Shown here piece by piece: positions 16,667-24,911 of a DNA stretch of 64,000 bases (within the stretch, counting starts at the first letter, position 1; each line of letters begins with the position of its first letter). A model generated the notes under the pieces. It saw only the letters and a list, made by a program, of their open reading frames with translations, had not been told where the DNA came from and ran no database searches. Source of the DNA: CAISCU01 sp943361925 (lineage in GTDB: Bacteria > Bacteroidota > Bacteroidia > UKL13-3); the NCBI GenBank assembly GCA_943361925.1, contig CALRIT020000001.1, positions 248,001 to 312,000 on the forward strand, given 5' to 3'. The position numbers were made by a program, and so were the translations under genes.

Positions 16667-19600
16667 TTATTTAATGAATTTGATGGTTTGAGTTGATTTA
16701 CCATTTTTAACCTGAATGAAATAAACTCCATTGTTTAAATTTTCGATATTTAAAGCATGTGTTCTTTTGCTATTGAAATCTAAACTACCATTTTTAACCA
16801 TTTCACCTAATTGATTAAAGATAGTAAATGAGTAATTGTCTTCTTTGGTAGTTGTTAAACTTAAGTTCAATACATTGTTAGCAGGATTAGGGAAAACAAT
16901 GAAGTTGTTATTGTTTGCAGATAATTCATTGTTTAAACCTGTTGCTGATTTAGAGAAAATTAATTCAAATCTGTTTTCACCAAATGAATTTGAATCAGTT
17001 GTAACTGTAAATGTTAAGTTATTGATTGATTTCAAATCATAAGTTTTGTTGATGAATTTATCTTTTAAATAAACATTTGCATTAGTAAATGTATTTTGGT
17101 TAGTGAATTTCAATTCATAAGAACCACCATTGAATACACCATTTAATCCTAATGGAACAATAGTTTCTGTTCCAATTTCTTTCATGTTATTCATTGCCAA
17201 TTTAGTTCCATCAGCTAGGTATGAATAAAAGTTAATTTCAGGATTTACTAATTTGATAAAGTCTTGCGCATCATAGTTATTGCTATTGTTAGCATCAAAC
17301 ATTACAGTTAAAGCATCATAAGCTTTGTCACCAATAAAGATATCGATATTTAACACATCAGATAAGCTCTTTTTAAAATGACTTGGAGGAGTTGATGTAA
17401 CTTTTGAAGCCTCAGTAAAAGTAATACTAGGATTAACATCTGTAGTTTGAACAAAAATAGATTGACCTGAATTGATGATATTACTATTTCCATTACCTGT
17501 TCCGGTGGTTCCATTGTGGTAAACATATGAACCTCTACCGGCATTGTTTACATTCCATGTTGCAAAAGTTGTTGAAACGTTGGATTTAGTAACATTGGCC
17601 CAGTTTACTGCAGAAGCATAAGGATTACCGATTAATGTCCAACCATTTATTCCAGTGCTTACTGTTGAGTTTAAACTTGGAATTCCGGCAGGAGAAGAAC
17701 TCACAGAGCCTCCACCAAATACAACATCTCCAGTTACTACAGAACCTGTTGCACTTAGAACCAAAGCAGTAGAATCCTGAGGAGTTGTTGTATTTAAATT
17801 AATATTTCTATCACCTCTTACCAACATTCTATAACCGGTTCCAATATTTAAATTTGTTGAATTTGTGTTTGGAATTGTAGTCCATGCTTCTGTACCTACA
17901 TTATATGTAAATAGAGAAGCAGTACCTGAATTAGATTGATCAAAACCATTAGCACCGGTTAATGAACCTGTGATATGAGTAGCTAGTTGCCAGCTTCCGG
18001 AGATAAAGTTTGTAGTATTAACCGGAGAAGCTAAGAAGCGGAAAGCTCTTCTTCTTGGAATGAATCTTTCTACATTAACATTTCCAGAAATAGTTCCAGC
18101 TGAGTTACCAATAGAAGCTGTTCCAGATGCGTCAGATTTAAGAGTTAAATTTCCACCTGTGTTCAAAGTTGCACCACTAGCAACAGCAACCACACCCGGA
18201 GTTGCACCACCAGTAATATTAAGGGCATTTCCAATAGTCATACTAGAAGATGCATTCAAAGTTAGGTTTCTTAAATAGTTATTGTTACTACCAGAAGTAA
18301 ATTGAACTATACCTGCTGAACCACCAATAGTTAAATTTGAAGTTGTACCACCAGTAATTGTTCCTGAACCAGAAACAGCACCATTAATGGTAAGGGTGTT
18401 AGCTCCTATTGCAAGAGTTTCACCAGATGCTAACTCAACATTTGATACTGTAGCATTTGATGTTAATGTAGAAGTGGTTGTAAACGAAGTTGTAAAACTA
18501 GGAAAAGTTTGTGAACTAGCACTAGTAATCCAATTTGAAGTATTATTTATAAGACTTCTTAGAATACTAACTGGACCAGTTAAAGTATTGTTATAATACA
18601 TATTATCTGCCTGAGTTACAACATTTGATGCTGTTACTCCAGCAGTGAGTCCAGATGGCAAATAAGAAGTACTATTTGAAACTGAACCACTAGCTAACCA
18701 AGCTGAGGACGAAAATGCTGCTATAAAAGTCGGACTACCACTTGTCCCTCTATAACATATGACTTGATCACCACCACCTGCTAAACCATTTATTGTTCCA
18801 GTTGCACTTCCATGTCCACTAGAAACTGTTGCTGTAGATGTAATTGTTACCACAGTACCTGCCAATAAAGTCGATGCAGGTGAGGTCCAAATTAAAGTAT
18901 TTTCATTTGAGTTTAAGATAGTACCCGTCCATGCATTGTCTGTAAACCTTAATTCAGTAGTTGCTGGAACATCTGTTAACAATAAAAAGGCAAATTTATC
19001 AGTACCTGTTGCTCCATATCCAATAATAGCAATATCTCCTGCAGATAATAGTGTTGTAATATCAAAATCATTACTATTTCCACTTGGAGTTAAAGCACCT
19101 GAACTAACAGCAATATTAATTCCAGTTTCAGCATCTTGGAATTGTAAATTATCAAATGTTGCTAAACCAGCAATAGGAGTTTCTGTAATAGTTGCTGCTC
19201 CTGCAAATGTGCCTGAAGTTGTAACTTCCATATCTGTTACATAATCTAAATCTCTGTTTCCTAATGCATCATTTGCACTAACTGTAGGAGCAGGACTCAT
19301 GGCAGTTAAAACAGAAACATTACTTGTGTTTTGAACAAATGCAAGTAGGGTTGCAGTAACTTCAATTTTGTTTCTATTTGCAGTTGTAGATGTAACAGCT
19401 GCACCTGCATCAGCTGCTGCAAATGTGGAACCAGAAATATTAGCAGTAACACTGGAAACTATGAATGAGAATTGTGTATTATCTGCAATAGTTCCGGCAA
19501 AACTTGCTCTTAAGCTAAAATCTTTTGAACTGTTATCATTGGCGGCCAAAGTTAATCCAGAAAAAGTAGCTGTTCCAGAGCTAATCGCAACTTCTGCTAA

Positions 19601-21838
19601 TTCAGTACTTCCATCATATAAAGCAAGTCTTCTTAAAGCAGCATGATTGGAAATTGTAAAACTTATTGAATTAACAGTTGTTGAGTTTGCATCTCCGTCT
19701 GTTGTTGCGCCACCATCTCTTAAAGTAAATTGTGCAACTTCAACAGAATTTCCAAATGTTAAATCTGAATTCTCTTGGTTTGATGAATATGCAATATCAC
19801 TAGGTTCAGTAAATGTTGCAGAAACAATAATATCAGATACATTAGAATTTGCACTTCCAGTAGTTAATTGATTGCCTGTTCCAGGAGAAGTTAAATAAAA
19901 GTTAGCAGTTGTAGTTGTACCATTGTAAGCATAAATCGCATAATGATAAGTAGTTCCGGGTGATAAATTTGTTACAGTTACTGTACCTGTTGAAGTTGTT
20001 CCATTATAAACAATTTTTTGTCCGGCACTTAACTCCGTAGCTGAGCTAAAATTAACTGTTCCTGAAACAGCACTATAATTTGTAGCATCAATAGGGGTTG
20101 CACTAACAGCTGAACCTTCACGCATTACAACTACATAACTTGTTCCATTACCTCCACTGAAATTTAAATCCATTTGGTTATTACCCACACTTGAAGCGGC
20201 AGTAAATGATGGTTGAGAAGTTGGTTCGTCAGCAATAAAGTTGAAAGTATATGTTGGCCAGCTGCTATAAGTTGATGTTGATGTGTTGCTAGTTGTCAAA
20301 TTAGAGGAATTGTGAATAAAACTTCTCATATCAGAGAGACTTCTATTATTGGTAGATGCTGTAAGATATGATGAGCCAAATGTTATTCCGCCTAAAGCAA
20401 CAAAATTAGTACCATTAGTTAAACTAGCAGGTACCCAAGTATCAGTTCCGGAAGCCGTTGGGACACCTGTTGCTATTGTTGTACCAGATGTATAGCCAGC
20501 AACAAAAGTTGGTGAAGTTAATGTACCTTGATAAGCAAATAATTGCTCACCTGCAGACCCTAAACCTGAAGTAAATGCTCCTGTTCCAAGATTAACGGTT
20601 CCAGCACCTACCGCAAATTCTATTACTGTTCCTCTATTAACAGTGGAATTTGGTGAAGTCCAAACAGTACTTCCTTCTCCACTTGTAAATGCTAGCGTTC
20701 CACCATTTCCATCCCAAGCTTTATCAGTAAACCATATACGTGTATTGGCAGGAATATCTTCCAAAGCAACTATTCTAAAATAATCAGTAGTTACTCCTTG
20801 AAATGCTATAAAAGCAATAGCACCTGCACTTAAATTAGTTACTTCACCTGAAACCGCTACATTTTGTGTAGTGGCTCCTGTGCTAACGCAAGTGATATTT
20901 CCGCCAACTTGATCAGCTAAAGCACTCGGATTAAAACGCGCATAAACTGTTGTTGAAGCTACAGTACCTCCGGATTGATTTAATACAACACTTGAACCAA
21001 AACCTGAACCCGAAGTTGTTGAAACTTGAAAACCTGTTGGAGGTGTAACCGTAATATTATTCGTTAGATTAGAGCCCGATATTGTAAATGATTGTTCAGC
21101 AGATGGATTTGAAATCCCTGAAGAAATAAAAGAAGGTAAAGTTGAAACTGAAGCATTTATTGCAGGAGATGAAGAAAGCGGTGTATATCCTGTTAGTCCT
21201 ATAGAAGCTAGTCTAAAATTTCCACCTCCTGAACTTCCAAAAACTAATATTCTTACAATCAAGGAAGTTGTAGTTGTATTTCCAGGAGCTGGAATAGAAA
21301 TGTTTGTAGTATTTGTAGTTGATGTTCCAGTTCCTGTTACAGCTCCATTTGTAGCTGTTGCAAAAGTTGGAGATGCTCCATAGCCATAAGTAACAGTATA
21401 GTTTCTAGCAGCAGTAGTTGTACTGCTTACTTGTGCTCCAATTGCTACACTTATTGATTGGTTTGCAAAAGTTTCGCCTGAAGTTAAATCTATAGAGAAT
21501 TGCAAGTATCTACCATTATCAGAAGCAGCTGGCCAACTTGTTGTTCTATGGAAAGTATTTGCATTAACACCAGTTGCTCCTCCAACAATTGAAATAGTTG
21601 ATAATGTTACATTAGTTAAAGCTGAAGTTCTAGCTCCATTTTGATTTGTTGAACTTGTAGCATAGTTAGCATTTGTTACACTAGTTGTAAAATCCCAACT
21701 CACAAGATTAGTGCTTTGCCCCTTAACTCCTCCAATTCCCACCACCAAACTTATAAGTAAGATGTAGAAAGATTTTAAAGTGAGATTTCGTTTTTCCTTA
21801 GGATTTTTACTCCTAATTTCTTGGATAAAATTTATCAT
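16667..21838 (-). CDS. Giant T9SS-sorted surface protein with lamin-tail-like and FN3-like modules (1723 aa)
   Basis: This 1723-residue protein has a signal peptide with a long basic n-region (residues 1-41, ending VKGQ). The passenger is modular. A Ser/Thr-rich N-terminal domain is followed by a module with IWFTDKAWDGNG (from about residue 345), an FN3-like stretch ending in NLSPGTTYHYAIYAYNG, a beta-sandwich region, and a second copy of the first module (LRFTDNAWTG, from about 940). From about residue 1257 (FIPRRRAFRFLASP) to the end it is nearly identical in protein and DNA to the cassette 1 protein. This shared part includes the type A T9SS sorting domain (about 1644-1723). The N-terminal passenger is unrelated to that of cassette 1. 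Adhesion or matrix binding is plausible but unproven. Confidence 0.85.
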   Translation of the reverse strand: MINFIQEIRSKNPKEKRNLTLKSFYILLISLVVGIGGVKGQSTNLVSWDFTTSVTNANYATSSTNQNGARTSALTNVTLSTISIVGGATGVNANTFHRTTSWPAASDNGRYLQFSIDLTSGETFANQSISVAIGAQVSSTTTAARNYTVTYGYGASPTFATATNGAVTGTGTSTTNTTNISIPAPGNTTTTSLIVRILVFGSSGGGNFRLASIGLTGYTPLSSSPAINASVSTLPSFISSGISNPSAEQSFTISGSNLTNNITVTPPTGFQVSTTSGSGFGSSVVLNQSGGTVASTTVYARFNPSALADQVGGNITCVSTGATTQNVAVSGEVTNLSAGAIAFIAFQGVTTDYFRIVALEDIPANTRIWFTDKAWDGNGGTLAFTSGEGSTVWTSPNSTVNRGTVIEFAVGAGTVNLGTGAFTSGLGSAGEQLFAYQGTLTSPTFVAGYTSGTTIATGVPTASGTDTWVPASLTNGTNFVALGGITFGSSYLTASTNNRSLSDMRSFIHNSSNLTTSNTSTSTYSSWPTYTFNFIADEPTSQPSFTAASSVGNNQMDLNFSGGNGTSYVVVMREGSAVSATPIDATNYSAVSGTVNFSSATELSAGQKIVYNGTTSTGTVTVTNLSPGTTYHYAIYAYNGTTTTANFYLTSPGTGNQLTTGSANSNVSDIIVSATFTEPSDIAYSSNQENSDLTFGNSVEVAQFTLRDGGATTDGDANSTTVNSISFTISNHAALRRLALYDGSTELAEVAISSGTATFSGLTLAANDNSSKDFSLRASFAGTIADNTQFSFIVSSVTANISGSTFAAADAGAAVTSTTANRNKIEVTATLLAFVQNTSNVSVLTAMSPAPTVSANDALGNRDLDYVTDMEVTTSGTFAGAATITETPIAGLATFDNLQFQDAETGINIAVSSGALTPSGNSNDFDITTLLSAGDIAIIGYGATGTDKFAFLLLTDVPATTELRFTDNAWTGTILNSNENTLIWTSPASTLLAGTVVTITSTATVSSGHGSATGTINGLAGGGDQVICYRGTSGSPTFIAAFSSSAWLASGSVSNSTSYLPSGLTAGVTASNVVTQADNMYYNNTLTGPVSILRSLINNTSNWITSASSQTFPSFTTSFTTTSTLTSNATVSNVELASGETLAIGANTLTINGAVSGSGTITGGTTSNLTIGGSAGIVQFTSGSNNNYLRNLTLNASSSMTIGNALNITGGATPGVVAVASGATLNTGGNLTLKSDASGTASIGNSAGTISGNVNVERFIPRRRAFRFLASPVNTTNFISGSWQLATHITGSLTGANGFDQSNSGTASLFTYNVGTEAWTTIPNTNSTNLNIGTGYRMLVRGDRNINLNTTTPQDSTALVLSATGSVVTGDVVFGGGSVSSSPAGIPSLNSTVSTGINGWTLIGNPYASAVNWANVTKSNVSTTFATWNVNNAGRGSYVYHNGTTGTGNGNSNIINSGQSIFVQTTDVNPSITFTEASKVTSTPPSHFKKSLSDVLNIDIFIGDKAYDALTVMFDANNSNNYDAQDFIKLVNPEINFYSYLADGTKLAMNNMKEIGTETIVPLGLNGVFNGGSYELKFTNQNTFTNANVYLKDKFINKTYDLKSINNLTFTVTTDSNSFGENRFELIFSKSATGLNNELSANNNNFIVFPNPANNVLNLSLTTTKEDNYSFTIFNQLGEMVKNGSLDFNSKRTHALNIENLNNGVYFIQVKNGKSTQTIKFIK

Positions 21839-22046
21839 ATGTTTTGTGTTATTGTGTTTCTTTTATTTGGATCGAACACACAAAACTCAAAACTCTATTT
21901 TATCTAATCATCATTAGAAAGTGACTAGAATGTTAAGACGAATTATTTAATATTTAAATAACCTGATTAAGCCATCTACATAGGATTTTAGCCATTCTAT
22001 CCTTAATAAATCTTAAGTATTTTTTTACAATGTTACATGTATAAAT

Positions 22047-22083
22047 AAAAAAGAGCTGCCTTCGATTTGAAAGCAGCTCTTTT
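22047..22083 (-). terminator. Intrinsic terminator of T9SS/PID-CTERM cassette 3
   Basis: The stem AAAAGAGCTGC / GCAGCTCTTTT lies 3' of the third PID-CTERM gene. The remaining bases (21839-22046) form the upstream region of the cassette 2 operon, with no clear gene or box. Confidence 0.8.
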
Positions 22084-22102
22084 ATTGATTAGATTTTACG
22101 AT

Positions 22103-22285
22103 TTAGTCTTTTAAAGACTTTAATTTTTTAGCACCATAAGCAGCACCTGCAACTAAAACCAAAGTAATACCACCATCAATTGGTGTATCTTCTACATCAT
22201 CATCAAAACCCGGTTGTGCTGATAATTTGTTTGCTGTAAATAGGAGAGCAGCTCCTAAAATAATTGATAAAATATATTTCTTCAT
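22103..22285 (-). CDS. PID-CTERM small surface peptide, cassette 3 (60 aa)
   Basis: This third paralogue has the signal MKKYILSIILGAALLF, the identical acidic core PGFDDDVEDTPIDGG, then ITLVLVAGAAYGAKKLKSLKD. The tail after the core is the most diverged part among the three copies, yet keeps the hydrophobic-then-basic pattern required of a sorting signal. The 43-base gap after the T9SS gene is longer than in cassettes 1 and 2 and holds a purine-rich duplicated stretch (GAGAAAAAAAGAAACGAGAA). The peptide is the last gene of a three-gene operon (27038 to 22103). Function unknown. Confidence 0.8.
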   Translation of the reverse strand: MKKYILSIILGAALLFTANKLSAQPGFDDDVEDTPIDGGITLVLVAGAAYGAKKLKSLKD

Positions 22286-22328
22286 ATCTGTATTTGTTCT
22301 TTTTTCTCGTTTCTTTTTTTCTCGCTTC

Positions 22329-24908
22329 TTACTTAATGAACTTGATGGTCTGAGTTGATTTACCATTTTTAACCTGAATGAAATAAACGCCACTGTTTAA
22401 ACTTTCAATATTTAAAGCATGAGTTCTTTTTGCATTGAAATCTAAACTACCATTAATTACTTCAGCTCCCAATTGGTTGAAGATTGTATAGTAGTAATTG
22501 TCTTCTTTGGTTGTTGTTAAACTTAAGTTTAATACATTGTTTGCAGGATTAGGAAATACGATGAAGTTGTTGCTAGATGTTAATTCTGTACTTAAGCCTG
22601 TTGCAGATTTCGAGAAGATTAACTCAAATCTATTTTCACCTTGACTTAAAGCATCTTCTGTAGTAACGAAATCGTATTTAAAATCTGCATTTGAGATTTC
22701 ATTAACTGTGTTTAAGAATTTATCTTTTAAATAAACTTTATATTCAGGTAATGAAAAATGTCCCATTTTAAAAGTAAAATGGTAAGGCAATCCAGTTACA
22801 AAACCTAAAGGAATTACTTTTCCATCAGCAATTGGTCTATTATCGATTGCTAATTTGTCGTTAGTATTAGTTAAAGAATAAAAGTTTACATCAGGATTTG
22901 ACATTTTTGGCGCATCTGAATTGTCTTTTCCTTCAGTTTCGTCTGGTCTTGCACGAAATACAAATTGATCCCAGAAAATGGTATCATCAGAATAAACATT
23001 TATTTGCATTGCATCTTTTAAAAATGCATCTGATTTTAACAAAGTTGAAGTTGCACTAGATGCTGTTTTATCGGCCTCAGTAATTGTAAATGTTCCTGCT
23101 GAACCAGTTTGAACAAATACAGCACTTCCTTTAGAAATAATGTGTGAAGAGCCAAAACTTCTCGAAACATAAGCACCACGAGTTCCGCTAGTCACAACCC
23201 ATTCTGCAAAAGTTCCAATGAAATTTCTATTTCCAGAGGCGATACTACCAAAATCAACATTAGATGGATAAGGATTTGGAATTAAATTCCATCCAGCATT
23301 TCCGCCATTAGCACCAGTATAACTTAATGTAATGTTTACATTTCCTTGGTTTACTGGACCCATGTAATCGATAGTACCTGCTAGTGGAGAAGGAGGATTA
23401 GCCTCCAATAAACTTGCACCTTGAGAACGAGGACCACGATACAAGACACGAATAGGTTGGTTCGCTGGAATAGTAGTTGATGTACTTGCGATACCAGACC
23501 ATCCACCATTATTAGAACCAGTAAATCCAGATTCAGTAAATGTAAAAGCTGAAGATGCATTAGAGGTTGTTGCATCAAAACCATTTGTTGCTCCACCAGT
23601 ACCAGTCACATGAATGTCATCAGAAATATCTGCTAATGATCTTGCTGTTGAAAAAGGGAATGATAATAACCTAAAAGCTCTTCTTCCGCTAGACATTGAA
23701 ATTTCAAGATTAACATTTCCACCAATTGTTCCGCCTGAATTTCCAATTCTTCCAGGATCAGTTATGGTTAAATTACCGCTACTATTGAAGGTGCTACCTG
23801 AGTTTACAATTAAAGTACTGGTTAAGATTCTAGCAGCTGTTAAATTAACGGTTGTATTGTTGGTAACAGTAATACTAGTTGGACTATTACTTGAAGGCCA
23901 CTCTCCTGAAGAGTTATAGGTGCCAGCAGTTTGGTATGTTAAAGTTGTATTTGTTGAGTTGTAATTAATAACTCCACTTGTGTTGGTTGTAATAAATCCA
24001 TTTGCATTAATAAATGCACCTGAGCCACTATTAAACTGTACAATGTCAGATTGATTTGCAACTAATCCTCCATATAAATGAGCACTACCATTAATTTGAA
24101 GAGTTGCTGAACTACCAATGTTTTCAACAACAATTTCATCAGTTACATTATTAGCATTATTTGTAAGATCATAAACGCTTAAATTTCCTACAACAAATAA
24201 ATCACCATTGCCAGACCTTTGTTCAATACAGGTTCTTTCAAATGGACTTGTTGTGCCAGAATTTGTTGTATTTGAAACTGTAAAATAAAAATTTAAACGA
24301 GGGTTAGCAAGTGCTGATGATGGATTTTCAGAAGGCATTTCATTGAAAATAAAACCCGGATTAGCTCTTGAGTTCGCAAAACCACACCAGTTAAATGAAC
24401 TTGGTCTAGCTCCAGCACCCATTGTTGTCCAAGCAATTCTTATCTCCCTTTCACTACCTGAGCTATTTGATCTATCTGCTGTAGTAATTACATTTGTACC
24501 CGACCATCCTCCTGATCCATTGTCTGTGCGGTATTCTGCGTATTGGTTTTCCCAATACAGTTGAAAATCAGATCTAAATGGTAGAGTTGGAGTAATTGAC
24601 CAGTTTGCTTGTCCCGTTAAACTTCCATTAGAATTCGTACCACCTGAAACAGGAGTTTGAGGGTCTATATCTAAATGTAAAATTACAGGCTCAGTTCCGC
24701 CACCACCTGAGTATCTTACATACAAATAAGTATCATCCCAGCCCAATGACCATGAACCACTGGTTACATAAGAAGCATCAGTTGTGCCATCAATTGTTGG
24801 AGGGGATGAAAAAAATTGAGCTTGTGAATTTAAACTTGCAAAACCTATTAAAATAAGCAGACTTAGCTTTTTAATTAGTTTCATTTTTGGGTGTAAAATT
24901 TGATTCAT
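22329..24908 (-). CDS. T9SS-sorted surface protein (859 aa), middle gene of cassette 3
   Basis: This secreted protein has two candidate starts: ATG at 24908, three bases after the upstream stop, and ATG at 24884, which gives a more standard signal peptide (MKLIKKLSLLILIGFASLN, then SQAQ). The N-terminal domain (about 30-240) contains PTIDGTTDASYV and LGWDDTYLYVRYSGGG, reminiscent of CBM9-like sandwich domains. A middle beta-strand region leads to a diverged version of the shared C-terminal cassette (RRAFRLLSFPF near residue 410). A type A T9SS sorting domain follows at about 778-859 (NFIVFPNPANN). The passenger differs from those of cassettes 1 and 2. Role inferred as surface binding; no catalytic motif seen. 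Confidence 0.82.
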   Translation of the reverse strand: MNQILHPKMKLIKKLSLLILIGFASLNSQAQFFSSPPTIDGTTDASYVTSGSWSLGWDDTYLYVRYSGGGGTEPVILHLDIDPQTPVSGGTNSNGSLTGQANWSITPTLPFRSDFQLYWENQYAEYRTDNGSGGWSGTNVITTADRSNSSGSEREIRIAWTTMGAGARPSSFNWCGFANSRANPGFIFNEMPSENPSSALANPRLNFYFTVSNTTNSGTTSPFERTCIEQRSGNGDLFVVGNLSVYDLTNNANNVTDEIVVENIGSSATLQINGSAHLYGGLVANQSDIVQFNSGSGAFINANGFITTNTSGVINYNSTNTTLTYQTAGTYNSSGEWPSSNSPTSITVTNNTTVNLTAARILTSTLIVNSGSTFNSSGNLTITDPGRIGNSGGTIGGNVNLEISMSSGRRAFRLLSFPFSTARSLADISDDIHVTGTGGATNGFDATTSNASSAFTFTESGFTGSNNGGWSGIASTSTTIPANQPIRVLYRGPRSQGASLLEANPPSPLAGTIDYMGPVNQGNVNITLSYTGANGGNAGWNLIPNPYPSNVDFGSIASGNRNFIGTFAEWVVTSGTRGAYVSRSFGSSHIISKGSAVFVQTGSAGTFTITEADKTASSATSTLLKSDAFLKDAMQINVYSDDTIFWDQFVFRARPDETEGKDNSDAPKMSNPDVNFYSLTNTNDKLAIDNRPIADGKVIPLGFVTGLPYHFTFKMGHFSLPEYKVYLKDKFLNTVNEISNADFKYDFVTTEDALSQGENRFELIFSKSATGLSTELTSSNNFIVFPNPANNVLNLSLTTTKEDNYYYTIFNQLGAEVINGSLDFNAKRTHALNIESLNSGVYFIQVKNGKSTQTIKFIK

Positions 24909-24911
24909 AAT

